Shown: positions 12,759 to 25,314, numbered from the stretch's first letter. The stretch is 64,000 bases of DNA from Metopolophium dirhodum (GCF_019925205.1 NC_083568.1:30688393-30752392), one strand, 5' to 3'. Translations and numbers: made by a program. Notes: generated by a model not told the origin, from the letters alone.

Positions 12759-13333
12759 TTTAGTAAAGGTTCTTAGTACGTATACCTGATATTATATATT
12801 ATTATATAATTGTCAAATACCATTCACAACATTTATATTATTTTTCCGGAAGTTAATAATTAGTATGTAGGTATATGTTTATCTTACTTTTTTCTACACT
12901 TATATATTGTATAAATGTTCTTGTATAAATATATTTTATTTTATAACATACTTTAATGAAATTGTTCAAATAATCGAATGTATAATCGGATTGAAATGCA
13001 TCACCTTTATAAATTCAATTTTATTTGTTACTTTTAAAGTAATTACTAATTTGTGTAGTTGTGTTGTAAAGATATCTAATACACTAATTATTTTATGATT
13101 TGCCTTGGCAATGAGCACCCTCACTTGTTTATTAGATATTAAAAAAAAAATTGTATTATTACTATTATGTACCTAAAAATTTTAATATATATGTCTCATT
13201 ATATACTATATCGTGTGTTTTTTATTATTACTATTATCTCTATAAAATTGCTACTTGTAAAGTTGGGTAACTGAAACACCCACTTAGGTTGAATTTATAT
13301 ATTTTTGTACATTATATTGGGCTCACTGCCCGT

Positions 13334-13357
13334 AATAAATAAATAATAATAAAATAA
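13334..13357 (+). terminator. Candidate polyadenylation signal cluster for the envelope gene
   Basis: Overlapping AATAAA hexamers occur about 575 bp after the last envelope coding frame closes and before the inverted-repeat DNA of the element's right side. In such A+T-rich DNA the motif alone is weak evidence. Confidence 0.35.
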
Positions 13358-13469
13358 TGAGTTTTAGTTTTTATAAATTCTTATATTTTTAACACAATAA
13401 ATATTATATGTTATATAGAAATTAGTTTTAAATGTTTTTGAAGAGTTTGTTATGAATATTTTATATAAA

Positions 13470-13700
13470 ATTAGAGGACTCGATTTTCGATATTTCATTT
13501 TCAAAATATATAAAATCGTTTTGCATTTTTTGTTTTTTGTTTTCACTTTTTTGATTTGTGAATAATTGGTATAATAAGCTAAAATATCAAAAATCTAGTG
13601 CTATACGTTAACAGATTCAACTCTCCTCTTCAACTTTTATAAGAGGTTTTTTGATCTAAACCCAGTCAGTCAGCCGTGTTTTTGGAACTAAAAAATAAGT
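13470..13700 (+). repeat. Diverged arm of the same palindromic MITE family
   Basis: It matches the interior of the element's right-end palindrome (TCGATTTTCGATATTTC, then GAATAATTGGTATAA and the ATATCAAAAATC block) at visibly lower identity. It is an older copy embedded in the 5.4-kb unit. Confidence 0.6.
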
Positions 13701-13988
13701 TTTTACTCACAGCCGCGGATGTCACGGCAATACGGAAATGCAAGGACGGTCGCGGGCATCGTAATAAATCGAGCATAATTATACTATGTTTTATTTCACA
13801 TAAATAATAATATGAACGTAATAGGTATATATAAAAATAATGCAACGACGTGCGAAGCGCGGACCGCCGATAACAGACCGGTTTTGACCTGCCGGCGGCC
13901 GGCGAGTCTGGATGTCGGAGCTAGGAGGGGACAAACGCTGCCGCTAGAAACAAAAGCAGCACATGACGGCCGTAATTAAATTTTTTTT

Positions 13989-14351
13989 ACTGTAAAACAT
14001 GCCAATTTTGTTCCAATAATACGGCTTACAGAATGGTTTTAGAGCAAAATACCTTAATTAAAAGATGTAGAGAAGAGTTATATCGGGTGACGTATAAGAC
14101 TCGATTTTCGATATTTCCTTCTCAAAATCGATAAAATCGTTTTGCGTTTTGACTTTTTTTCACTTTTTTACTTGCGAATAATTGGTATAAAAAATTAAAA
14201 TATCAAAAATCGAGTCTTATACGTCACCCGATATAAATCTCCTCTACAACTTTTAATAAAGGTATTTTGCTCTAAAACCATTCAGTAAGCCGTATTATTG
14301 GAACAAAATTGGCATGTTTTTGTACGGTATTTTTGCCCGTGTGGCGTCCTC
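13989..14351. repeat. Long palindromic right terminus of the 5.4-kb element
   Basis: The two arms (about 13989-14100 and 14225-14351) are near-perfect inverted repeats around a short spacer. The outer arm ends in the element's terminal inverted repeat. The inner arm lacks the outermost 24 bp or so. The structure could form a long hairpin. The segment before it, 13720-13990, is unusually G+C- and CpG-rich for this window and has no ORF. Confidence 0.85.
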
Positions 14352-14720
14352 TTAAGGCAGTGTGCAGGTGTTCAATTGGAACATCCTTTCCACAGAACAT
14401 GATAACATTGCGTGAACATTATGCTAGTCGTAGTAGAACAGACAATTTGTAAAATTCTAGTGCTTTTCCACAATAAGTCATGACAAGCTTATTTAGCTTT
14501 TTCTATTTTTTCTCTTTTTTTATCACAACTAGATTTCTTTTAGCGATCTGTAAAATAATATATGTTGATACTGTTATTAAATACAGATTACCCTATTATG
14601 AAATAGTAATGTAGTATATTCAAGATTCTATAAATATTACAGTAACCCCACATTTATGTAAAAAGTGAAAACAGTACATAGCTTACAATCATATGTTTTT
14701 TTTTATGGAGATTCAAATGT
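14352..14720. repeat. Right remnant of the interrupted satellite monomer
   Basis: Monomer sequence resumes exactly at TTAAGGCAGTGTGCAGG, carries more substitutions than the main array, and has an internal deletion joining TTATG to CTAGTCGTAG. Degenerate satellite-like text (GCAAGCTTATTTAGC) continues to about 14800. This is the decayed edge of the array. Confidence 0.9.
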
Positions 14721-15591
14721 CTCGTAATAAGTTATAGCAAGCTTATTTAGCAATTTCTATTTTTTTTCATTTTTTTCTTTTTAAAACTAGTTTTTTTATA
14801 GCAATTTGTTAAATGCTTATTAAGTAAAAATTGATTTATTTTCAATCACTCATTAATTTCTCCTATACCAAACACTTTAAATGTTGTTTCAAATATATCA
14901 AGTTATGTGATAGTTTATGGTCCCTTGAACATTTTGTATATATTACAGTATAAATTATTATTACAATTATTATTATTTGCTGATATTAAAAAGAACAACC
15001 ACTTGTATTTTGTTAACTATGCTCCGATATATATCATGTACCATAATATGATTTGTCAATTGAAACTTAATTTAGGATTGAGTATAAATTATTATAATTG
15101 TAAAGTATGTACATTTGTATGAAACCATTTGTTTTTTATTTTCAAACATTTAACCTATTATATATTATATATTTATATATACTGCTGTACTCAGATATTT
15201 TTCACTTGCATAGTTTTAAGTATTATTAGTTCATTTTATATACATATAAGAATCTTTAAAACTTGAGATTATATTAAAATAGATTATAATTATAATGTAA
15301 CCTATCAAATTGTTTTGAATATTTAAATTAAATAAATATATTTTTTATCTGCATTTTGATTATTGGTATACTGACTAAAAGTTTTGAAATTATAATAAAG
15401 TAATTTAAACTAACATAATATTTTGTACGTGTAATCAGTTTTTGGAGTAATGTTATCAAAACAAATATTGGTAACTGAAAATTGTATACTAACTTATACA
15501 AATTTTAGTATTTACAACAAAATTATTAGTTGTGAATGAGGAGTAAATTTGTTAGTATAACAAAAATTACTTTAATCAATACAAAAATGTT
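14721..15591. other. A+T-rich interval, no gene seen
   Basis: Only short ORFs of low-complexity composition; no repeat boundary or splice-bounded coding pattern could be supported. Confidence 0.6.
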
Positions 15592-15844
15592 CCTCCAGGT
15601 GAGCACTAACAATGAGGCGGGTATGGCGAACCCGAGATCCTGAGCTCGGAACTGAACTGACTTTAATTAGTTGGTTCAGTTCCCCCCTACTCTGGTCGTA
15701 ATTGGTTGGAGTAGACTGGTCCTCCAGGTTGGGGGTTAAGTGTAGGGCTCTTAACCCTACCTTATAAAAAAAAAATATATTTTAGATAATAGATGATGAC
15801 AAAAACTCTTAGAGAGTTATGAAGGCCCGAAGAAGAAGAAGAAA
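15592..15844 (+). mobile_element. Probable 3' end of a non-LTR retrotransposon or SINE
   Basis: A G+C-richer block contains a small hairpin (GGGTTAAG with CTTAACCC) and ends in a (GAA)n tail after GAAGGCCC. This resembles 3' regions of insect LINEs or SINEs with short repeat tails. No coding remains and no convincing target duplication; the family is unknown. Confidence 0.5.
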
Positions 15845-17398
15845 AATTCAAAAATATCCAGTTATAGGTACAAAATGGTATATCATAATAAATATTCAAT
15901 TTGGTTACTACAACTATTTATTTATGCAATCAAATGTATTCAGTTACAAGTGCTTAATGTGTTGTTTCTCCAACAATATATAATTTACAGAAATTTGACA
16001 GCTATCAATATGTATATTGGTTCCTACAACAATACTTTTTTTTCAGTGGACTATTCCTTATACTTATTACTTACCCAAAGTTTAATCATAATATATTATA
16101 ATTCCATATACAAATTTAAAATAATGGTCAATATAAGAGTAAGTTAAAAAATATATAAGAAAAATATTTCTTTTAGATGTTACGTTTAAAAAATAGCTGA
16201 GATAGATAATATAGTATATATTATCTACCTATCTCAGTGGGGTCGAACAAATTCTCAATGCGAGATACACAGATGCCGATCCTTGTTTTCCTTGTCATGG
16301 CTAATTTTATGTTGTTTCCTCCAGTGTAAACTCAAACATGTATGTCTATGCACGCCTGACTAAAAACAACTAATACTTGCTTTTTACAGAGAAATGAAAG
16401 TCAATAAATTAATATATTTAATGCTTAAAAACATAAACAGCCCAACACGGGCAAACCACGTAAAATTAATATATAAATTGAAAAATTAAATTTGTACAGA
16501 AACAATTATTTATTGTAGGCATTTTACTTCTGAATAAAAATGATTTTAGATATATTATAATTATTATTTATCCAAATGAAATTGGTAGATATTCCTTTAA
16601 ACTATTTTTACACTAACAAACAGCCTCAAATCTCATTCTAGCTTAATGATTTGTCTATACCTACTCTATAAAGCCACGGGGAACACCGGACTGGGACAGT
16701 TAATATTATATATTATATATTATTCAAAATGATTTATATATTAATGCTTATACATTTTTAATTATTCGGTTTAGAGTTTAGACTAATAATATGATACATT
16801 AAATAAAAGAATAATATTTCAAATTTATTTAATGGTAAGTACACTACGCATATCTATAAAATATGTTTTATGTGGCTTTTCTTTGTTAAACATGAACATC
16901 TAGTCGGAACTCAAAATGAATCCATATATATCCATTGTAATTGACTCAAGTAATTGCTCAGCTCATCTATGATTGATGATAATAATTAAGGTGTTACGTA
17001 GTATGTACATTTAACACTATCCCAAAACATTACCTGGTCACATGGCGTAAGATTAAATGACCGAGAAGGCGAAGAAGCCAGGTACAAAGCATCGGATGAT
17101 TCATTTTGAATAACTCGGTATTATCTTGACAATAATATCCTAGCATGTGCCCAATGCATAAACTATATTATATTTGTTCAAAGTTATAAAATAATGAATA
17201 TGTTTTTCACCAACAACCATCGGCTTTAAAAATCAGATACTGTAGAATTGACTGCACCTTGCCACCATCAAATTATGCCACTGGGGTTATCGTGATATTT
17301 TGATATACTGGACTATCAATAACTTATAACTCTATTAGAATCATAATAAAAGCAGAATGTCCAACGTTGGATTGTCTCTTTGCATATTATAATATACC
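15845..17398. other. Gene-poor interval with one strong hairpin
   Basis: No supported coding region. A near-perfect inverted repeat at 16197-16237 (CTGAGATAG arms around TAGTA) is the only clear structure. The rest is A+T-rich with scattered short ORFs that look like chance. Confidence 0.6.
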
Positions 17399-18230
17399 CA
17401 AGCCCGGATTAATGGGGGGGGGGGGGGGTACAGTCCTGGCGCCCATTGATTTTGGGGGCCAATATCATTCCATCTTTATCCCCAAAATATATTTTTTTAA
17501 CGCGTCCAATACAGTTTTAAAAAAAAAAATTATTAAGTAGGTAAGGAAAGTAGGTAAATTATTATTAATAATTATAAAATTAAATTGTTCCCCATTTTCT
17601 ATCACGAACAATTACTATAAATAATAAACTATGTTTACCAACAATTTTGTTTATGTTTTTTTTAGCATTTTAGCATTTTAGATTACCGATTTAAGTATAT
17701 AAAGGTAGTTATAAGAAAAAATATTTAGCTCTTGTAAATTAGGTATATCAGTTAAAACTTTAAAAGTATTAATGCATAATATACTTAACTATTTAGAGGA
17801 CCATAGTTAATAACCTAGCGAATCAAAATTGATCATTTGACTGTCAAAATGTCCAGAAAAAAAGCTTTACCAGAATCCATAAAAAAAATATAGTGGGTAG
17901 GTACCATTTGAAAAATTTAAGTCAATTTTATTATTGGTACAACTGCGTATTTAAAAATTTTGAAAATTTTATAAAAAAAATTGCCTGTTAAAAATAAAGA
18001 AACATCTTTTTTTGTTTTAACGAAATTCCATATCATCGATCTATAATTGTAAAAAAAACCCGTGTGCAATGACATAAGATACACCCTGTATATGTTTTGT
18101 ATAGTAAAAAATTATACAATAATATACAGTCGTTAATATGTAATGATACAATTATTTTTAAGTTAAAGTTGTAAGGGGGGCTACTAAGTCTATCGTGTTT
18201 TTAACCCAATCGATCCTTAATCCTGGCTTG
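17399..18230. mobile_element. hAT-type nonautonomous element (832 bp)
   Basis: It starts CAAGCCCGGATTAATGGGGG and ends CCTTAATCCTGGCTTG, giving imperfect terminal inverted repeats. A perfect 8-bp duplication AATATACC flanks it (17391-17398 and 18231-18238). A G run of about 15 adjoins the left repeat. No transposase remains. Confidence 0.85.
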
Positions 18231-18345
18231 AATATACCTACATCATATAAATTGGTCACACACTTCTATACCATGCAATATATTTTAGATACATAGGTTA
18301 GGTACCTGGTAAGTAGTATTAATTACAAATATAATTGAATGTGTA

Positions 18346-18531
18346 ATGTATTTTAGACAAAATAAAGGAATCCCAAAGTTTATCGTAAATGACACAGACC
18401 CAGCTGACTTCTGGCTGACTTCCATGAATTGGACAAAAAACTTACCTGGACACTTTAGAATGAGTTATTATGGATGTGAATATTTAAACAAGCCAATCTG
18501 GATCTATTTAAAAGGATTACTTCAACTTTGA
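18346..18531 (+). CDS. Candidate terminal exon of an unknown gene
   Basis: A TTTTAG acceptor-like site at about 18355 is followed by an open frame of 60 codons. Its non-repetitive composition includes the stretch NDTDPADFWLTSMNW. The stop is followed shortly by overlapping AATAAA signals. No domain recognised and no upstream exon found, so it may be a retroposed or decayed fragment. Confidence 0.3.
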   Translation: MYFRQNKGIPKFIVNDTDPADFWLTSMNWTKNLPGHFRMSYYGCEYLNKPIWIYLKGLLQL

Positions 18532-18913
18532 TCTCCAAAAACATTAATAAATAAATAAATAAATATTAACAAAAACATTTTATATATTTTTATTCATTTT
18601 AAAATTGATTTTGAGGATTGTATATTATTTTTATTTTTAAATTATAATAATTGTTGCCGCCGCAACATAATAGCGACATAATTTAAATTAAATAAATAAT
18701 ATAGGATATCGGTCAGGGACAGTTGGTTACACACACACACACACAATCACCGTTGTAATTATTGTCTTATTTTTGTATATATTTAAATGTATCCAGTTAA
18801 TTATATTATGTAAATGTAATAGTACCTGTAATATTATTATGTTGATTATCCCCGCGTTATCGCACGCCGCCGAGCCGGATCCGCTAATATTATTTAAGGG
18901 GGCTGGAGCAACC
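18532..18913. other. Intergenic DNA with a CA microsatellite
   Basis: An (AC)n run lies at about 18728-18746. There is otherwise A+T-rich sequence with a short G+C-rich patch near 18860. No gene seen. Confidence 0.6.
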
Positions 18914-19411
18914 ACAGACCTATAAACTAATGGACAGCGCATTCCACTCCGCCATGCCATCAATGCACGGGAATCATATAAGAGAAAGAAAGAAGAAAGA
19001 ACGAAGAGAGAAAAGAACATAAAGGGGATAATCATTGACGTATGAAACTAATACTATTGTTAACTCCCCCAGATGGCGGGTCGGTCCTGCCGACGACGGC
19101 GGCCCCCTCCCTGCCATCCGTGGTGATGTTCGGCCGAGTGAGGAGTGCAGAGAGAGTGTAGTACGAGTGTGTGTGACGAGAAGTACGCCGTATGCGTCCA
19201 TGTGTCGAAACGTGTCTTACCTACTAAATGTATTGTATCGAATATTATAAGTGTCACGAATAAATGAGTTTAATGAATATTGCGTCCTTTACTTGTTAAG
19301 TGTAACCCAGGAGTTAACACTATATTTCCCCCACGTTCTCTTTTCTTTTTTACTCTATATCGTACCCCTGACCTCTCTCTCTAAGCGCTGTCCATTGTTT
19401 ATAGGTCTATG
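18914..19411. mobile_element. MITE with 9-bp duplication, interrupted by a solo LTR
   Basis: The inverted ends share AGACCTATAAAC and GGACAGCGC. Flanks GGAGCAACC (18905-18913) and GGAGGAACC (19412-19420) match at 8 of 9 positions, which suggests a Mutator-like (8-9 bp) system. An inverted copy without the LTR lies at 51957-52181. Confidence 0.7.
19058..19319 (+). mobile_element. Solo LTR inside the MITE
   Basis: A 262-bp unit starts TGTTAACTCC, ends GGAGTTAACA, and carries an AATAAA signal near 19259. The 4-bp duplication CTAT flanks it (19054-19057 and 19320-19323). The paralogous MITE at 52 kb shows the uninterrupted target, with a single CTAT. Four-base duplication and TG...CA ends fit Ty3/gypsy-type LTRs. 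No internal region remains. Confidence 0.85.
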
Positions 19412-19420
19412 GGAGGAACC

Positions 19421-22400
19421 TTTTTTTTTTTCATACATTTGCTCAATAAGCAAAAGAAAATTAAACATACTTCCAGTAGCTCAATTTCAATTGAAACTTC
19501 TCTTATCTAAGTTTGCTCGGAAGTGGATTCTTATATTTTTCATTTCGTCGCCATCTACGACTACAACTAAATGTACCTATTGAATATTATTTTACTTTAA
19601 TTCCTGACTCATAAGTCATGACTCATGAGTAATTATTGACTTCATAAATATTTGGATGAATGGTTTTTTGTTGGTTTTTGTTAATAAAATTATAGAATTT
19701 ATAACTTTTTGACTATATAACTTTAATGCTGTAATATTTTACAAGGTTATTCATATAAAATCAACTATTTTGACTTTTGAGGGCTTATGAATGCCTTATA
19801 ATTATTTTTTACTAATTTATTTAAACATTGTACGCATTTAATAGTGTAATAAATAGGGCTAGGATTTGTATGCAATAAAAACAGTCAAATATGCATTTTA
19901 TTTACCAAAATACGCAAAAATATGCATTTAAATTTTTATAAGATAAACACAAAAATATAGTTCCAAAAAAAATATTTTTTTGTTGAAATACATCAATGAT
20001 TAGCTGTTTGTCTTAAGGGTCACGTTGCCAGTTTTTCAAATTTTTCACAATTCTATAAAATTTGAAAATTAAATTTTATATTTTAGTTGCCACTTCAATT
20101 ATAACTTATAAGACTTTTACACTAATCTACTACCCGATACCTATTTAGGGGGAGGGGGGTTGATAGGGTGTATGATATCGAAAAAAACGACTTTACGGGA
20201 ATAACGCTCAAGCTTTGTAGAATTGTCGGATTTTGATGACTATTTTTTTATCTGAAAGAAGAAGACTTCCTACAGCCCACATCGACCGCTGATTTTGTAT
20301 TTTATTTCAAATAATTGTATTAAAAAATTTGTAAAAAAATGCTTTTTATCTTGTATATTTTTAGACATATTATAAAGTTTGAGAATGAAATTTTGAAAAA
20401 CAGAGATCGATGCGGGTTGTAGAATATTTCTCTCTAGCAATTAAATAAAAAATTATGAAATTTGGTTGATTCTATAAGGTGGTATCATTATTCCCGCAGA
20501 ATATATTTTTGAGGACAAAATGGCATCGGCATCGGGCGCCTTAATATAATATAATTGAGAAAAAAAAATAATTTAGAAATACATTTTATAATTATTCACA
20601 TTCACTACATGCTACGATCACATATTTTTTCAAATTTTCGAAAATGAATGTCAAATTATTTAATCTTTTATCGCATACCTATTGTACCATAGGATTGTAT
20701 TTATAAAAATAAAATTTAGGTTTGACAAAAAAACCAAGTATTATAAAATTTACTATAAAACATTTTTTTTTCGCATTCTTATAATCGAAATGTACAATAA
20801 TATGCATTTCATCCAAAATATGCAAAAACATGTAAAATAAAAATACCACCATTGATCTCATCAGTCATCATGAGGTGATTCGTGGACATATAACTTTTTA
20901 AAGACTTGTAGACTGTAGTTATATTTTACAAGGTTACCTATTTGCACAAAACCAACTATTTTTAACCAATTTGAGCATATAAATACTTTAACATACCTAT
21001 TTTTTAAGTAATTTGTTTAAACATTAGTCTCATTTAATAATGTAATAAATATAGCGAATTTCTTTTGATACCTACATATATTGAATATTAACGAATAATG
21101 AATTTTCATTTAAATTTAGTTTACCATGCATACCTTGATAGCTCAATCATTTTAGTATAATAACATTTACTAAATGACAACAAAAATGTATGATTGTATT
21201 AGTGAATATTGATCCTTACATATCAAAATTGTACACATTTCAAATATATTTACATTTATTAATACTAAGTTTTAAAATGGATAGTCTTTCAGATATAATG
21301 AATTTGCTTTAAAATTTATATTATTCCTTGCTAATTTTAATACACTAAAATGTACCAAATGGTTCAACAATTATTTATCTTTATATCAGTGAATGTTGAT
21401 CCTTTCTCATCAAAATTGTACACATTTCAAATCTATACATTTGTTAAAATTAAATTAAAAGTTTTAAAATTGCCCTAAATTCAGATGGAAAATGCTTCTA
21501 AGAAAATATTCATTCCCGGTCTAAAACCTAACCTTAATATTCACCACTCAGAATATATTACAATTATTTTTTACTGATGCAATTGACATATTTAAAATAC
21601 TTGATGATTATGTTTGATGTTGTTAGGTATAATTAATTAATAAGGTTATTAGGTTTTTACTTATTAGAACAAACAAAATGTCATAAAAATTTAGTTTAAA
21701 AATTAAATTGCTTACACAAATGTGATGAATTTTACCAATGTTATGTAAATATTGTGTCACTTCCATTTGATGATGACATTGGATGTTTAACCCTCCTATC
21801 GTTTTTTTTTTTTTTTTTGTTCAATAGCATTGGAGCAATAGGTACAATTATTTAAAAAAGGAAAAATTGATAATACATTAATAATACTTAAATACATTTT
21901 TAATAAGTTCAGTCAAAATTGTCTTGTTATTATAACTTAATATTGGATTGATCATATCTTTATGTTGTGAAAAGGTGATGTTCTTTCAAAATCTGTTTGA
22001 TTTTATATGCATTATGTTGAACGCGAGGTTTAATCATACAAGTTTTTGAAATCAATGTTGTCATTTTGCAGTGTTAAGAAATGTTATATCTAATATTAAG
22101 TTGATTCAAACAAAATATGAAAGTATAGGTAATAGGTATATAAGTATGTTATTAGTTATTACTTATTACCAAGGTTCGGAACTTTAAGCATTTGCATATT
22201 TGTTTAGAAAGTGCATATTTAAAATCTGATTCGATACAAATTTGGTTCATAGTAAGTATATTACAAATGCAAAAATGTTTGTTGCATAATATTGAATAGT
22301 TGTTGATTTTTTGTACAAATAATTTGCATATTTTAGGAGAACATTAATTATATGCATATAATATCATAGATTTAATGTAAACAGTTTTTTTTTTTTATTG

Positions 22401-23067
22401 TTTGACAAAATAAATTAATTCATCAAGGGCTGCTATTACTATTGCTTCCAAAAATAATATTATAATCTCTAAAGTACTGAGAACTTGTAATAGTGAGTGC
22501 TGACTTGCCTGTATTTATTTTTATTCAAATTTACCACTAGATTAATATTTTGTACCATAATACATTTTTTTAAATTTTCTTTTAATTTTTTTTTTCTGAT
22601 ACTTACCTAATTTAAATTTATAAATTTTGTATGTAAAAGTATTTTACTCAATAAATTGCACATTTTCCACGATAGCGTCAAAGTTCATAAAAAAAAAATC
22701 CTATATGAATCATATTTCAGAAATATAGGTTCCCATTTGAATTTTAAAAGTTACCCCTAAAATCTCCCCTTTTTAATTAATAAAAAAAATAACTAATATC
22801 AAATTAGTTTAGAGTATATGATTCAAAGAGGTTTTCACATAGGTCATTTTTTCCAAATTTAAGTAAATCATCCTGAAATCTGCTGTCACAAACACCCTGT
22901 ACATTGTAATCGTGTATATATTAACATGTGAGGGCAACTGGTACATTTCGTCGAGGGAAACTAGTATATTTTTAAAATCCCGATAACAGCCATAGGGGGC
23001 AACTGGTCAACCCATTGAAAAATATCCAAACATTTTATTATCTACTAAAAAAAAAGGTGTTTGTTAA
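19421..23067. other. Gene-poor A+T-rich interval with a diverged direct repeat
   Basis: 19701-19855 and 20889-21051 are diverged direct copies sharing ATTTTACAAGGTTA, AACCAACTATTTT-like and TTGTTTAAACATT blocks. Sequence at 22181 (CAAGGTTCGGAACTTTAAGC) resembles a hAT left end, but no partner was found. No protein-coding gene could be supported. Confidence 0.5.
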
Positions 23068-23870
23068 ATTTTAAAAGATACTTATCAACTGGGACGCATT
23101 TCGCAGCGTTGCATTTTGACTTTCGTATTGGAAGTACAATAAACGGAATTGTAAGAGAGATATTTCAGGTCTTATGGTCAGTTCTACAACCTACAGAAAT
23201 GTCTAAAACCAAATAAAAATAAGTGGATAGATAATTCTAAAACTTTTTATTCAAAAACCAATTTTTCAATTTGTCTTGGAGGTATAGATGGTAAGGACGT
23301 CAGATGCAAAAATCCAGAAAACTCCGGCTCTCTGTTCTACAACTATAAAAAATATTTTTCAATAGTATTAATGGCAGTGGCCGATGCTAATTTAAATTTC
23401 ATATACATCGACGTAGGTAGGCACATAAGGTCGTGAAGCCAATTCTAGCGTTTTTCGTCAGTGTATTTGGAAAAATGTTATACTCACAACAACTTCAAAT
23501 TCCGGACCCAGATGCATTGCCTCTAACTGAAAACAATATTCAACCATTTGTTTTTATTGCTGAACGCGTTTGGTCTTCACGCAAACCTGTTAAGACTATT
23601 TCCATGTCGTAGACTTAATAATACGCTCGTTGGGTGTTTAACTACAGGTTATCGAGGGCTAGACATACCGTCGAATGTGCTTTTGGAGTTTTAGCCAATA
23701 ATTGTCGAGTTTTGCACACAACGATTTTAGTAGAACCAAATTTTTGCGATGATATTATAAAAGCATGTTGTGTTCTCCATAATTTTGTTCGAAAGAGAGA
23801 TGGGTATAATTATGATGAAGAAACTGATGTGCATAATATAAACTTGCCTATATATTTAATTTAATATATA
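23068..23870 (+). pseudogene. PIF/Harbinger transposase relic
   Basis: Successive frame-shifted blocks follow the order of a Harbinger DDE transposase. A helical N-terminal part contains FRIGSTINGIVREIF. A first catalytic region reads GIDGKDVRCKNP, then SGSLFYNYKKYFSIVLMAV and a following FIYIDVG. A C-terminal block from 23634 contains YRLSRARHTVECAFGVLANN and ends near VLHNFV. Several stops and frame changes, for example the TGA near 23437, make it non-functional. No terminal repeats or TTA duplication were located. Confidence 0.8.
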
Positions 23871-24110
23871 ATGACTTTTTAATTTTTTTTTTGTGTATAT
23901 AATGACATCTCCATATATTTGAATTTAATTGTATAAATTATATGCATCAAATAATAATTGTTTTTTATACTAAAACGTCATATTATGATATTTTATTATT
24001 ATTATGATTATTATTTTTATTATTATTATTATGTACTATTATTATAACTGAGGTAAAGTATCTAGGTTAAGTATCTAATATCTAAAAATACGAATACCTA
24101 TGTATATTTT
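23871..24110. other. A+T-rich spacer with ATT microsatellite
   Basis: A degenerate (ATT)n tract occupies about 23990-24050; nothing else was recognised. Confidence 0.6.
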
Positions 24111-24970
24111 ACTAGCTGTCCCTCCCGGCGTTGCCCGGGCAAAAGTTACCTCAGGTGAAATAGTTGGAAATAGCCAATATTATAACTTATGTGTATAAGT
24201 TCAAGGACTCAAAATGCATTAATTGTATATATATTATAGCTGATCCCGTTCACTGCGTTGCTCGTTAAAATATGTACCAACTCTATAGGGTTCAAACTTT
24301 GTCCAATTCGTTTAATATTCGGTGTATGATGTTCAAAACTTATACATTTTTCATCTTGAATATATAATTACCCGAGAGACACGCTTGTATGTATTGTATG
24401 CGTGAGACACATAGAATGTTTTCAGGTAGGCAATTCACCTGCGGTGGATTGCAGAATCCTCGAAGTGCGTACATAATTAGGAATGTTTTATTAACACGTT
24501 GATATTACGATGTGCATGTGTCGATAAATTAGTCTTGGGAATACCATTTTTACTAACCTACATAGCTACAGATCTAAAATTATATTCATTATTCAATCAT
24601 GACCAATAGCAGCAACCTTACAATAAACAAAAATATATTATTATTTAGTTTCTGTTCTTACTGGACAGATGGCACCTACATCCAAATTTCCTACTTTTCC
24701 GGTGGATTTTCTTAAAATTGTCTTACTTAAGAGTTAAGAACCTTCTCCTGACAAGATTACGAACACAGCAAAATATATTATATATAAAAATAATAAATAT
24801 AATATTAATATATAATATATTATTATTATTTTTAATAATTGATAACTCCTTTGTTTATTAAGTTAGAGAATCGATCAAATGCAATAAACCTACTCCGCAA
24901 TGAGCTCTTCAATTTAAAAATAAATCATAACGATCGGTTTAGTAGATTTTCACATTTATATATAAAGATA
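24111..24970 (+). repeat. Interspersed repeat of the ACTAGCTG...TATATAAAGAT type
   Basis: The left end ACTAGCTGTCCCTCCCGGCG and the right end TTTATATATAAAGAT resemble a non-coding repeat type common in insect genomes. A second head-like sequence (AGCTGATCCCGTTCACTGCG) at about 24239 suggests a nested or tandem copy. A further head occurs at 53692. I cannot assign a transposon class. Confidence 0.5.
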
Positions 24971-25314
24971 AGGTCTATTATTATTTATTTGAATACTTAC
25001 TTTTACTAATTTGTTCAATAGTATTATTTTATTTATTTATTTATAACTACTTAACCTATTGATAATAATAAAAGATGATTAAATTGTCTTACCTTTTTCT
25101 TCTTTTTCAACAGTTCATAGGTTCTCCCATTCCAAATTATATAGTGCTTCGGCTACTTTCAACCAAACTGAGATTTTTAGGTCCTCATTCATATACTCAT
25201 TAGTGGTCATATCCCAAATACATGGATAGATTTGGACCTCAGTTATTAATTTTTCAGTTGAATACATGTTTTTAATGGAAAATATATTATTAATACATAC
25301 ATTTTAAAAATAAC
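24971..25314. other. Short spacer, no gene seen
   Basis: A+T-rich sequence between two repeats; no supported feature. Confidence 0.6.

Larger units (their letters stand above)
8932..14351. mobile_element. 5.4-kb TTAA-flanked DNA transposon carrying an envelope fusion gene
   Basis: A satellite monomer is interrupted between TTAA at 8928-8931 and TTAA at 14352-14355. Joining the flanks restores the monomer exactly with one TTAA. The termini are perfect inverted repeats of 20 bp starting GAGGACGCCACACGGGCAAA. The right end (about 13989-14351) is a long palindrome, and related arms lie at 9501 and about 13470. TTAA duplication fits piggyBac-type and Kolobok-type transposons. No transposase ORF is visible inside, so movement would need a transposase supplied in trans. 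The cargo is the envelope-like gene at 10952. It could equally be several MITEs that nested around an older gene, but the exact empty site argues that the outer unit moved as one. Confidence 0.85.

Noticed and set aside
17407..17427. Long G run as a G-quadruplex or telomere-like element
   Set aside because: It adjoins a hAT terminus, and similar G/C runs adjoin the ends of the 52.8-kb hAT element, so it is best read as part of the transposon.
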